Assembly: GCA_030535815.1 (NCBI GenBank)
Contig: JAUNRD010000068.1
Span: 339-7,959, forward strand
Direction of reading: 5' to 3'
Source of the DNA: Clostridia bacterium
GTDB lineage: Bacteria; Bacillota; Clostridia; CAKSNL01; HGM11501
DNA: 7,621 nucleotides
Made by a program: the position numbers and the translations under genes. The notes under the pieces are model-generated. The model saw only the letters and a list, made by a program, of their open reading frames with translations. It was not told the origin of the DNA and did not search any database. Shown here piece by piece: positions 1-6,824 of this stretch (its first letter is position 1; the number at the start of each line of letters is the position of its first letter).

Positions 1-9
1 TTTAAGCAT

Positions 10-1452
10 CTATAATGAACAAGTTAAAACAGATTTATCTACTAAAATATTTCCGACGCTTTCATCTATATCCCGTTCTATCTTCTGTCTGTGCTCCGTT
101 GCTTCAATTGCAAGCCTGTCACACACAGATGTAACAAGCTCCGGCAGATTGACGGGCAATTTCTGCATTTCCTTGTTGTTGTCAAGCTTTGACAGAGCAA
201 GCAGATCTCTTATAAGCCTTGTCATTCTGTCAGTTTCGTCATTTATTACGCCAAGCATATGAGATGTGGTTTCATCTCCGAAACCCATATCCATAAGGGT
301 TTCGGTGTAGCTTTTCACCACGGTTATGGGCGTCCTCAGCTCGTGGGAAACATTGGCAACAAATTCGCGTCGCGCATCGTCTAACTTCCGCTGACGGGTA
401 TAGTCGTGGAACACTGCCACAACACCGTCAACCTTACCGTTTTTCTGGAGGGGCGCAAGATAAACTCTTAAGTGCTTTTCGCCAACATCAATACTTCGCT
501 CAAAGGGCTCTGTTGCAAGATAAAGAAACTGCCCCATATTTATGTCCGTACCCAATGATTCAAAGAAAGAATCAAAGTCCTTTATATCTTCCTCCCTGAT
601 ATCAAGAAGCTTTTCCGACGCCGGATTCATGTGGATAAGGTTCCCTTCCGAATTAAACGCCATAACACCGTCTGTCATATATAAAAACACGGTTTCCACC
701 TTGTTTTTCTCGGCTTCAAGACGTATCATACTGGTCTCTAAAGCCTCGGACATATAGTTAAAGTCCTTGGTAAGACGACCGATTTCGTCATCGTTATTTA
801 CTTTTATTCTGCCGGTAAAGTTTCCTTCTGCCAACTGAGAGGCTGAACTCTGAAGTCTTTTAAGCGGTCTTATCAGCGTAATTGAGAGCACAAATCCCAA
901 AAATACAGAAATCAGAATTCCGATAAGAAGCGCCAGAAAAATATTGTTCAGAATACTCTTCATGACCTCATACATTTCCACCTTGGTATCCGTTACATAA
1001 ATAATATAATTTACCTCACCCTTGTTTTTAAGGGGTACGGCATAATCCATTATATCTCCGTGTTCATTTACATTTCCGCCCACTTCGCCGTTCAATGCCG
1101 CAAGGACATTCCCGGTTATCTCATAATCGGAATCAAGGTCTCTTCCCGAAATGGAGTATAAACAGCTGGCATCATAGCCCGAAAGGACATAAAGTTCTCT
1201 GTAAGAGTCGACGCCTATTCTTACCGAATATTTCCCCAGAAGGTCGCAAAGCTCGGCAAAAGAGCTTTCCGCCGCTGAATTAAGCTGGTTTGTCATACTC
1301 TCCGTAAAAGTACTCTCCCTCATATCAACAGTAAACTGCTCATGATAATATCTTTTTACGCCACGCGCCGAAAATACGGCAACAAATGTCATTACTATGA
1401 TAGTAAGGAGAATAAACATGGTGAGTATCTTCCACTGTATACTCTTGAACAT
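10..1452 (-). CDS. walK: WalK-like sensor histidine kinase, truncated before the ATPase domain
   Basis: Membrane sensor kinase expected to phosphorylate the response regulator encoded just upstream. Visible parts: membrane segment at residues 8-28, extracytoplasmic sensor region about 30-165, second membrane segment about 168-193, HAMP linker about 193-243 (IRPLKRL, DDEIGRLTKDF), PAS domain about 250-350 (DGVMAFNSEGNLIHMNPAS), and a HisKA dimerisation domain about 360-425 with phospho-acceptor His370 in VSHELRTP. This order matches WalK/VicK. The frame ends at residue 480 with a TAG at positions 10-12, right where the N box should begin (VDKSVL is followed by TCSL and stop), so the N, G1, F and G2 boxes are absent. 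Only 9 bases lie beyond, so the window cannot show whether this is a true truncation, a frameshift or a poor-quality sequence end. The ATG at 1452 is preceded by AAAGGAA, 8 nt away, inside the last codons of the regulator gene. The gene pair is 5 nt apart. The family call is firm; the walK symbol is by similarity only. Confidence 0.85.
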   Translation of the reverse strand: MFKSIQWKILTMFILLTIIVMTFVAVFSARGVKRYYHEQFTVDMRESTFTESMTNQLNSAAESSFAELCDLLGKYSVRIGVDSYRELYVLSGYDASCLYSISGRDLDSDYEITGNVLAALNGEVGGNVNEHGDIMDYAVPLKNKGEVNYIIYVTDTKVEMYEVMKSILNNIFLALLIGILISVFLGFVLSITLIRPLKRLQSSASQLAEGNFTGRIKVNNDDEIGRLTKDFNYMSEALETSMIRLEAEKNKVETVFLYMTDGVMAFNSEGNLIHMNPASEKLLDIREEDIKDFDSFFESLGTDINMGQFLYLATEPFERSIDVGEKHLRVYLAPLQKNGKVDGVVAVFHDYTRQRKLDDARREFVANVSHELRTPITVVKSYTETLMDMGFGDETTSHMLGVINDETDRMTRLIRDLLALSKLDNNKEMQKLPVNLPELVTSVCDRLAIEATEHRQKIERDIDESVGNILVDKSVLTCSL

Positions 1453-1457
1453 AACTC

Positions 1458-2156
1458 TTATTCCTTTGCGAAATAATATCCCACTCCGCGGCGGGTCATT
1501 ATATAGCGAGGTTCTCCGGGATCGTCCTCAATTTTTTCGCGGAGACGTCTTACAGTAACATCTACCGTTCTCATATCGCCGTAATACTCATAGCCCCACA
1601 CCTTTTCAAGAAGTATTTCTCTTGAAAAAATACGGTTCGGAGATTCCGCAAGATACGTTACAAGCTCAAATTCCCTTAAGGTAAGCTCGATAACCTTGCC
1701 GCCTTTTCTCAATTCGTAGCTTGCCGTGTTTATGGTTATATCTCCGATTTTTATGGTGTTCTCTTCGGTGTCAGGAACACTCTCCTTTGCCACAGTACGT
1801 CTTAAGTTAGCCTTCACTCTCGCCATAAGCTCACGTACCGAGAAGGGCTTTGTAACATAGTCGTCTGCTCCCAGCTCAAGACCTAAAATTTTATCAATTT
1901 CCTCGGTTCTTGCGGTGAGCATAACTATCGGCACTTCACTTTCACGACGGATTTTCTTACAAACCTCAAACCCGTCCATTTTAGGAAGCATAACGTCAAG
2001 CAGCACAAGGTCGGGATTTAAGGAAAGCGCAAGACGCGCACCCTCTTCTCCGTCCATCGCAACAGCAACGGCATAGCCTTCCCTCTCTAAGTTGATTTTT
2101 AAGATATCGCCGATTGCCGCTTCGTCATCAACTACCAGAATTTTCTTTTTATCCAT
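1458..2156 (-). CDS. walR: WalR-like OmpR/PhoB-family response regulator
   Basis: Cytoplasmic DNA-binding response regulator of 232 residues, the full length for the OmpR/PhoB family. Receiver domain at residues 1-120: acidic pair Asp10/Asp11, phospho-acceptor Asp54 in LLDVMLP, Thr81 of the switch, and Lys103 in VTKPF. A winged-helix DNA-binding domain follows at about 134-230, with the recognition-helix region TVDVTVRRLREKIEDDPG and the closing TRRGVGYYF. The phrases GLELGADDYVTKPFSVREL and RTVDVTVRRLREKIED are very close to WalR (YycF/VicR), the regulator of cell-wall metabolism, so that orthology is likely. However, the usual walH/walI/walJ genes are not in view, and PhoP-type regulators share much of this sequence. 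The ATG at 2156 has a strong Shine-Dalgarno 6 nt upstream. It starts only 20 nt after the LUD gene, with no terminator between. Confidence 0.9.
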   Translation of the reverse strand: MDKKKILVVDDEAAIGDILKINLEREGYAVAVAMDGEEGARLALSLNPDLVLLDVMLPKMDGFEVCKKIRRESEVPIVMLTARTEEIDKILGLELGADDYVTKPFSVRELMARVKANLRRTVAKESVPDTEENTIKIGDITINTASYELRKGGKVIELTLREFELVTYLAESPNRIFSREILLEKVWGYEYYGDMRTVDVTVRRLREKIEDDPGEPRYIMTRRGVGYYFAKE

Positions 2157-2162
2157 ATGTAA

Positions 2163-2171
2163 CCCTCCTTC
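2163..2171 (-). promoter_or_regulatory. Strong ribosome binding site of the response regulator gene
   Basis: On the minus strand GAAGGAGGG lies 6 nt upstream of the ATG at 2156. It fixes that start and predicts high translation. It lies in the 20-nt gap after the LUD gene, so the regulator can initiate independently of upstream translation. Confidence 0.8.
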
Positions 2172-2176
2172 AGGGA

Positions 2177-2815
2177 TTAATACCCCAGTTCCTCATTTAC
2201 TATGATTACCTTAACTCTGTCTTTTATTCTCTGGCGCGCCATAACCGTATAGCTTGCACAGATTCTGTCATCGCTACCGCATCCGGCACACATTTTTTCA
2301 TCTTCAAGTCCCATGCAATAACCCTTTTCGCTGCAATAGGTTTTCATGGAAAGTCTCTTTACGTTTTTCGGTGCGGCAACGGTTTTAACTCTTTTTTCCG
2401 CCGCCTTTAAGTTTTCAACAATCTTATTTTTGCCCGCAAGAACTATTACGGATTTCGGCCCGAAAAGCATTGCGGCTACACGGTTTGCATTTCCGTCCAC
2501 ATTGTAAAGCTCACCCTCTTCGGTGATGGCATTACTGCTTACAAGATAAGTGTCGGCAAAAAAGCTTTTTCTGAAAATTTCAGTTACCTCTTCTCTGGTA
2601 AGTCCTTCTTTATATCTGTCAAGAAATTCATAATCTCCGCATCTGAGCAAATCTAAAACGCCTGCCTCATTAAGCGTAACAGAGCCACCCACGGAAACGG
2701 TTTCGCCTTTATTCATAAGTCCTTTTATTATATCGAGAGCTTCTTCCTTAGTCTCTGCGAAGTATGCCGCCATATTGTTTTTTCTTAAATTTTCAATAGT
2801 TTTTTCTATATTCAT
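2177..2815 (-). CDS. LUD-domain (LutC/YkgG-like) protein with C-terminal cysteine cluster
   Basis: Stand-alone LUD-domain protein (the DUF162/YkgG family that includes LutC) of 212 residues. Family signs are the GGS turn at 43-45 after a lysine/glutamate-rich helical start, SSNAITEEGELYNVDGNANRV at 93-113, and the hydrophobic strand plus loop SVIVLAGKNKIV at 122-133. LutB/LutC relatives act in lactate oxidation, but no lutA or lutB neighbours are present, so I do not assign lactate utilisation. The C-terminal part has five clustered cysteines (161, 167, 176, 179, 186), which could hold a metal or an Fe-S cluster; that is inference. The ATG overlaps the tlyA stop codon (ATGA). Its ribosome binding site GGAGG at 2822-2826 is formed by the last tlyA codons, so the two genes are probably translationally coupled. 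The biological role is unknown. Confidence 0.85.
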   Translation of the reverse strand: MNIEKTIENLRKNNMAAYFAETKEEALDIIKGLMNKGETVSVGGSVTLNEAGVLDLLRCGDYEFLDRYKEGLTREEVTEIFRKSFFADTYLVSSNAITEEGELYNVDGNANRVAAMLFGPKSVIVLAGKNKIVENLKAAEKRVKTVAAPKNVKRLSMKTYCSEKGYCMGLEDEKMCAGCGSDDRICASYTVMARQRIKDRVKVIIVNEELGY

Positions 2816-3582
2816 AAATTACCTCCGAAAGCATCCGCAACAGTTTTTTCCACCGAATACTCACCGTCGCTTCCGCCTTTTCCCAAGTACAAAAGATATT
2901 CAATATTTCCGTTTTGTCCCGTTATGGGTGATGTTGTGAGCCCCTTTACAAAAAAGCCCACTCCTTTTGCAAATTCCGTTATGTCGGAAAGCACTCTTAT
3001 ATGCGCCTTTTTATCTTTGACAACGCCTTTTTTGCCTACAAACTCGCGACCTGCCTCAAACTGCGGTTTAACAAGACATACGCCTTCTGCATCCTCCGTT
3101 GAAAGACGATAAAGGTGGTAAAAAATCTGTGTAAGAGAAATAAAGGACACATCCGCCGTGAAAAAAGCAGCTTTTTCCGAAAGCTCAAGTTTTCTTATGT
3201 CGGTTTTCTCAAGATTTATAACTCTTTCGTCCGCTTTAAGGCTTTCCGCCAGCTGATCCTGCCCCACGTCCACGGCATAAACCTTCGCTGCTCCTTCTCT
3301 TAACATCATTTCCGTAAATCCGCCCGTTGATGCTCCTGCATCTATGCATATTTTACCTTTTACATCAAGAGAAAAAACACTGAACGCCTTAAAAAGCTTT
3401 TTAGCTCCGCGTCCCACAAAATTTTCCTGTTCCTTTACCGTTACTTTATGATTTTCAACGGCAAAGCTCGGCTTTTCGCAAATTTTTCCGTCAACCTCCA
3501 CTTTGCCGTTTGCGATTAATTCCTTAGCCTGCTCTCTGCTTCTTGCAAGGGAGGACTGCACCATGAATAAGTCAAGCCTCAT
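2812..3582 (-). CDS. tlyA: TlyA-family rRNA (cytidine-2'-O)-methyltransferase / hemolysin A family
   Basis: Predicted SAM-dependent 2'-O-ribose methyltransferase of 16S/23S rRNA, acting on ribosomal particles in the cytosol. An S4 RNA-binding domain occupies residues 1-60 (RLDLFMVQSSLARSREQAKELI). The Rossmann methyltransferase follows, with SAM motif DAGASTGGFTE at 81-91. A family K-D-K-E catalytic tetrad can be traced: Lys62 (RGAKKL), Asp144 (TADVSF), Lys172 (LVKPQFE) and Glu228 (GNIEYL). I chose the ATG at 3582 (256 residues) because it starts right at the S4 domain and follows AGGTGG 5 nt upstream; a TTG at 3603 would add seven residues. The start overlaps the dxs stop by 11 nt and the end overlaps the LUD start by 4 nt. 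The dxs-tlyA order is common in Firmicutes. Whether it methylates one or both subunits cannot be read from the sequence. Confidence 0.9.
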   Translation of the reverse strand: MRLDLFMVQSSLARSREQAKELIANGKVEVDGKICEKPSFAVENHKVTVKEQENFVGRGAKKLFKAFSVFSLDVKGKICIDAGASTGGFTEMMLREGAAKVYAVDVGQDQLAESLKADERVINLEKTDIRKLELSEKAAFFTADVSFISLTQIFYHLYRLSTEDAEGVCLVKPQFEAGREFVGKKGVVKDKKAHIRVLSDITEFAKGVGFFVKGLTTSPITGQNGNIEYLLYLGKGGSDGEYSVEKTVADAFGGNL

Positions 3583-5434
3583 TACTTCCACCTGCTTCTT
3601 CAATGATGGCTTTTTTTATGCCTTCTTTATCCATTTCGTACATCTTAAGCAAATCATCGGTTTCTCCATGCTCTATAAAAATATCAGGAAACGCTTTTAT
3701 CCTTCCCTTTGCCCTTACGGATGAAAATATCGCCTCCCCCATGCCGCCACGTTCCGTATTTGCTTCCACCGTAATGAGCTTTCCTGTTTTTGCTGTCGAT
3801 TTTTTAATTGTCTCAAAATCAATCGGGGATACCGTGGAAAGCTTTATAACCTCCACGCTTACTCCTTCTTTTTCAGCCTCCGCGGCTGCGATAAGCACAT
3901 CCTTAAGCATAATACCTTCGGAGACAACCGTTATATCGGTTCCCTCCTTGCAAAGCATAGCCTTGCCAAAGGTAAAATCTGAAAATCCGCACTCTCTGTC
4001 CTTCCCTTTCGGATATCGGATGGCAATGGGACCTTCATGCTCTTCTACGGCATAGGAAAGCATTTTTGAAAGCTCCGAAAATGAGGACGGAGATAAAACT
4101 GCCAGCCCCGGAATATTCCCCATATAGGATAAATCGTATATTCCCTGGTGGGTTTTTCCGTCTGTTCCGGGAAGACCTGCCCTGTCAAGGCAGAAAACCA
4201 CATGAAGATTATTCATGGCAACATCATGCCAGATTTCATCATATGCCCTTTGCATAAATGTGGAATAGGTGGCAACCACAGGAATAAATCCGCCACGGGC
4301 AAGACCTGCTGCAAATGTAACTGCGTGCTCCTCGGCAATTCCGCAGTCGAAAAACCTTTCCGGGTAACATTCGGCAAAGCCCGAAAGACCGCATCCTTTT
4401 GTCATAGCCGGGCAAACCGTAACAATACGCTCATTTTTCGAGGCAAGAAGACATAAGTCCATTCCGAATGAACCAGAAAAATCCGCTTTTATGCTGTGAG
4501 TAGTTCCGTTATCAACTTCAAAATGGGACACGCCGTGAAATTTAGAAGGCTCACCCTCTGCATGGGAATAGCCCTTCCCTTTCACGGTTTTAACGTGCAG
4601 CATAACAGGTCCTTCGATATTTTTTGCACTGTTTATATAATATTCAAGCTGTTTGAAATCATGTCCGTCAACCGGACCAAGATATGTTATCCCCAGACTT
4701 TCTGCAAAAACAGAGGGAACCATAGCGCCTTTAAGACCGTTCTTTATGTGACGGAGTCCCCTCTCCATCGCCGAGCCGACACCCTTGAAAAGGCCCAGAA
4801 CATCCTTGACCTCAGCCTTCGCCTTGTTATAGCCCCTGCTGGCTCTTACCTTTGTAAGAAGATTTGACATGGCCCCCACATTTTTCGATATGGACATACC
4901 GTTGTCGTTCAATATGATAAGAATATTTTTCTTGGTGTTTCCGATATTGTTAAGCGCTTCATAGCACAATCCGCCGGTAAAAGCCCCGTCGCCTATTAAA
5001 GCAACACTTGTTCCTTCTTCGCCCTTAAGCATTTTTGCCGTGGCAATTCCGTCCGCCAGGGAAAGGCTTGTGCCGGAGTGACCTGTATCAAAAAGGTCGG
5101 TCTCACTTTCCTCACGTCTCGGAAAGCCCGACATTCCGCCTGTTTTTCTCAAGGATTCAAATCCGGACATTCTGCCGGTCAGTATTTTATGAACATAGCA
5201 CTGATGGCCCACATCGAAAATAATTCTGTCATCCTTTTTAAAATCAAAACATCTGTGCAGCATAACCGTAAGCTCAACCACGCCCAGGTTTGATGCAAGA
5301 TGTCCTCCTGTTTTCGAAACGCCGCCAATCAAAAAGTCCCTGATTTCGGAAGAAAGCATAGTAAGCCCTTCAAAATCAAGGTCTTTTAAATCAGCGTGTG
5401 TTAAATTTTCATTTAGAATTTTTCTTTTTTCCAT
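3572..5434 (-). CDS. dxs: 1-deoxy-D-xylulose-5-phosphate synthase
   Basis: Thiamine-diphosphate enzyme that condenses pyruvate and glyceraldehyde 3-phosphate to DXP, the first step of the MEP pathway to isoprenoids (and a source for thiamine/pyridoxal synthesis). At 620 residues it is full length. Visible motifs: DVGHQCYVHK with His77, HSGTS with His119, the thiamine-diphosphate/Mg binding signature GDGAFTGG at 148-155 with NDN at 176-178, GPVDGHD with His258, the catalytic Glu368 in AEEHAVTFAAGLA, DRAGLPGTDGKTHQG with His429, and Arg473 in IRYPKG. The DRAGLPGTDG loop differs slightly from the more usual GLVGADG form. The ATG at 5434 is chosen because MEKRKILNEN begins family similarity; GAGAAGGA lies 11 nt upstream. 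An ATG at 5446 is possible, but its Shine-Dalgarno would be too close. The start lies inside the end of oapA (26-nt overlap), so translation is probably coupled. Confidence 0.97.
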   Translation of the reverse strand: MEKRKILNENLTHADLKDLDFEGLTMLSSEIRDFLIGGVSKTGGHLASNLGVVELTVMLHRCFDFKKDDRIIFDVGHQCYVHKILTGRMSGFESLRKTGGMSGFPRREESETDLFDTGHSGTSLSLADGIATAKMLKGEEGTSVALIGDGAFTGGLCYEALNNIGNTKKNILIILNDNGMSISKNVGAMSNLLTKVRASRGYNKAKAEVKDVLGLFKGVGSAMERGLRHIKNGLKGAMVPSVFAESLGITYLGPVDGHDFKQLEYYINSAKNIEGPVMLHVKTVKGKGYSHAEGEPSKFHGVSHFEVDNGTTHSIKADFSGSFGMDLCLLASKNERIVTVCPAMTKGCGLSGFAECYPERFFDCGIAEEHAVTFAAGLARGGFIPVVATYSTFMQRAYDEIWHDVAMNNLHVVFCLDRAGLPGTDGKTHQGIYDLSYMGNIPGLAVLSPSSFSELSKMLSYAVEEHEGPIAIRYPKGKDRECGFSDFTFGKAMLCKEGTDITVVSEGIMLKDVLIAAAEAEKEGVSVEVIKLSTVSPIDFETIKKSTAKTGKLITVEANTERGGMGEAIFSSVRAKGRIKAFPDIFIEHGETDDLLKMYEMDKEGIKKAIIEEAGGSNEA

Positions 5435-6017
5435 TAGTCTTCGCATCCTTCTCAAAAACAGAAAGTGCTTTGGCAACCATGAACACAATATCGTTGCTTT
5501 TTGAAATGGCAATACCTTTACCGAAGGCTTTTCCGCCTACTGTTAAGGATGCAACGCAAGCCGTTACGATAATTCCGCCCCAGAAGGCAGAATCTGTCCC
5601 TTTCAGAAAAAGCATTCCCACGATAACAGCGGTGGTGGATCCTGAAACAATACCGCAGATATCTCCGATAACATCGTTACAGATATTGGAAACACGCTCC
5701 GCATTACGAAGAAGAGTTATTCCCTTTGCCGCACCCTTTACCTTACGGGATGCCATGGAATGAAAGGGGGCTTCCTCCGCCGCGGTAACCGCAGTTCCGA
5801 CAATATCAAAAAGAACACCTATTAAAATGATTGCAAGCAAAACGCAAAGTGCAATTCCTGCCGGAGAGCCCTTTATGGCAATCTCCGAAACTATATTGAT
5901 AAGTACTGAAAGCGAAAATGTAATGCCCGTACTCATAAAGGCCCATTTTAAGTATTTCCTTTTCTGCTTAGCAGCCTTTTCCTGAGGGTCAGGCTTACTA
6001 CTTCGGACAGTATCCAA
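5409..6017 (-). CDS. oapA: OLE-associated membrane protein OapA
   Basis: Small integral membrane protein of about 202 residues, identified as the protein partner of OLE RNA, which it tethers to the cell membrane. What is seen (numbered from the GTG at 6026): a basic N-terminus (KAAKQKRKYLK), hydrophobic segments at about 28-50, 55-78, 122-141 and 145-165, a central loop EEAPFHSMASRKVKGAAKG, and a D-x-x-x-D motif, NDVIGD, with Asp118 and Asp122. OapA is known to carry such an essential DxxxD motif and about four membrane spans. The tail is lysine-rich. Placement between a long structured RNA and dxs is the classical OLE locus order. Start: a GGAG at 6028-6031 is 10 nt from TTG 6017 but only 1 nt from GTG 6026, so I prefer TTG; 6026 is the alternative. 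In Bacillus (Halalkalibacterium) halodurans the OLE complex affects resistance to cold, short-chain alcohols and Mg2+ stress; that role here is inference. Confidence 0.87.
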   Translation of the reverse strand: MDTVRSSKPDPQEKAAKQKRKYLKWAFMSTGITFSLSVLINIVSEIAIKGSPAGIALCVLLAIILIGVLFDIVGTAVTAAEEAPFHSMASRKVKGAAKGITLLRNAERVSNICNDVIGDICGIVSGSTTAVIVGMLFLKGTDSAFWGGIIVTACVASLTVGGKAFGKGIAISKSNDIVFMVAKALSVFEKDAKTNGKKKNSK

Positions 6018-6044
6018 AAAAATCACACTCCAAAATAATACCGG

Positions 6045-6076
6045 CGTATATCTGCAGAGTTTTCTGCAGATGTACG
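6045..6076 (-). terminator. Strong hairpin between OLE RNA and oapA (partial terminator or processing/stability element)
   Basis: On the minus strand AUCUGCAG (6071-6064) pairs perfectly with CUGCAGAU (6057-6050) around a 6-nt AAAACU loop. After one A-C mismatch, four more pairs (CGUA with UACG) extend the stem. It is followed, after CCGG, by UAUUAUUUU and then the oapA ribosome binding site. The U tract is interrupted and displaced by 4 nt, so it looks like a weak or partial terminator, or a processing and stability element that sets the 3' end of OLE RNA while letting some transcripts continue into oapA-dxs. Confidence 0.55.
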
Positions 6077-6091
6077 TAGAATTTATGTTTT

Positions 6092-6719
6092 AATCCTTAT
6101 GGGGTTCGACTCCCCTTGGTTAAAAAAATTGTGGTGGCAATGCAAGAAGTAAATTTTGCGGCATAGGTTCGGTCGGATTTCCCGCCCTGATCCTCCCCCG
6201 TCGCCGATGGGAGCGGTTTCCCTTTAAATCAGCCCTTGTCAAGTCGCCTTAGACATTACCGAATTGCCACTAAGTCCGCACTACAATCCCTCTTGCACCA
6301 CAAAAGGTACAGTCTAGAAGTTTTCCTTCACAGCACAAAACTATTCCTATCCTCTTTTGCAGATATGCTTTCAAGAAGCTATAACCTCACTCTCTCGGCC
6401 AAGAGAGTGTTGTCTGTCCGCTATCCTACATACCCACTCAAGGCAGGCTACGCTACCCACAGCACAGAAAAGCACTGCATGGCAGGTTTAATCCTTACCC
6501 GTAGCTAAATTGTGTCCGCATTAACCACAAAGTAAAGTCTCCACGGAAAGAGGGTCATGCGCCGCATGCCATTGCGGTCCGCCCTCAGACCTTAACTCCC
6601 AGCACACACCCCCGACCGGCATCGGAAGCAAGCACCAGGAACTTCATCGATGTGCCCTTAAGCGGCTTTTTACGACCGCCTTCAGAACAGCATGTACTGA
6701 CTAGAATACTGCGCCACCT
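6092..6719 (-). ncRNA. ole: OLE RNA (ornate, large, extremophilic noncoding RNA)
   Basis: A stretch of over 600 nt with no credible gene, transcribed from its own promoter and lying directly before oapA and dxs: the position, strand and length of OLE RNA. OLE is one of the largest structured bacterial RNAs and forms a membrane-bound particle with OapA and helper proteins. Helices seen in the minus-strand RNA (window coordinates): 6388-6395 with 6402-6409 (8 bp, CACTCTCT); 6618-6628 with 6642-6656 (interrupted long stem); 6550-6554 with 6582-6586 enclosing 6562-6566 with 6573-6577; 6661-6666 with 6675-6680 (includes G-U pairs); 6193-6197 with 6209-6213; and 6101-6104 with 6112-6115 (GGGG/CCCC near the 3' end). 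The 5' end is set from the promoter. The 3' end is uncertain: it may be about 6092 or extend through the hairpin to about 6036. I recognised it from context, size and structure, not from a model score. Confidence 0.85.
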
Positions 6720-6725
6720 TCCCTT

Positions 6726-6753
6726 ATTATATCATAAATTTTTTTAAAGTCAA
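6726..6753 (-). promoter_or_regulatory. Sigma-A promoter of the OLE RNA - oapA - dxs operon
   Basis: Minus strand: -35 TTGACT (6753-6748), 16-nt spacer, perfect -10 TATAAT (6731-6726) with an upstream TG one base away (extended -10). An A/T-rich spacer lies between. Transcription is predicted to begin at about 6719, giving an RNA that starts AGGTGGCGCAG. Its strength fits an abundant structural RNA. Confidence 0.8.
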
Positions 6754-6795
6754 TGAGTGATGGAAATTTAATTGGAGACCTTAACCAATTTATGG

Positions 6796-6824
6796 TTGAC
6801 AGATTTTTGACAAAATGTTATAAT
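6796..6824 (+). promoter_or_regulatory. Consensus sigma-A promoter of the C39-like peptidase gene
   Basis: A perfect -35 TTGACA (6796-6801), an ideal 17-nt spacer and a perfect -10 TATAAT (6819-6824). The start of transcription is predicted near 6831, giving a leader of about 60 nt before the ATG at 6891. It is divergent from the OLE promoter; the two -35 boxes are 42 bp apart. Such a perfect promoter would be expressed strongly unless repressed, which fits the flanking palindromes. Confidence 0.8.

Noticed and set aside
542..757. Plus-strand open frame opposite the kinase gene (71 residues)
   Set aside because: It lies within a clear PAS-domain coding region on the minus strand and shows no independent features.
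3583..3603. TTG start giving tlyA seven more residues
   Set aside because: The extension has no family similarity and a poorer ribosome binding site than the ATG at 3582.
3603..4867. Plus-strand open frames opposite dxs (150, 63, 102 and 123 residues)
   Set aside because: They mirror the codon structure of dxs on the other strand, lack ribosome binding sites and known domains.
5435..5512. Longer dxs start at 5512
   Set aside because: The extra 26 residues lie deep inside oapA, lack family similarity and have no ribosome binding site.
6030..6100. Thiamine (TPP) riboswitch ahead of dxs operon
   Set aside because: The thi-box core CTGAGA is absent; only a simple hairpin is present.
6101..6115. 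tRNA/tmRNA-like T-arm (GGGGTTCGACTCCCC, plus strand)
   Set aside because: The loop resembles a T-psi-C arm, but no acceptor stem, anticodon arm or tmRNA tag frame accompanies it; it is a hairpin in the 3' part of OLE RNA.
6236..6508. Plus-strand 90-residue open frame
   Set aside because: It lies antisense to the OLE RNA, has no ribosome binding site or recognisable domain, and its composition follows the RNA helices.
6046..6719. Group II intron, RNase P RNA or other large RNA
   Set aside because: No GTGYG 5' end or domain V pattern, no reverse transcriptase, and no RNase P conserved core that I could recognise; the oapA-dxs context points to OLE.
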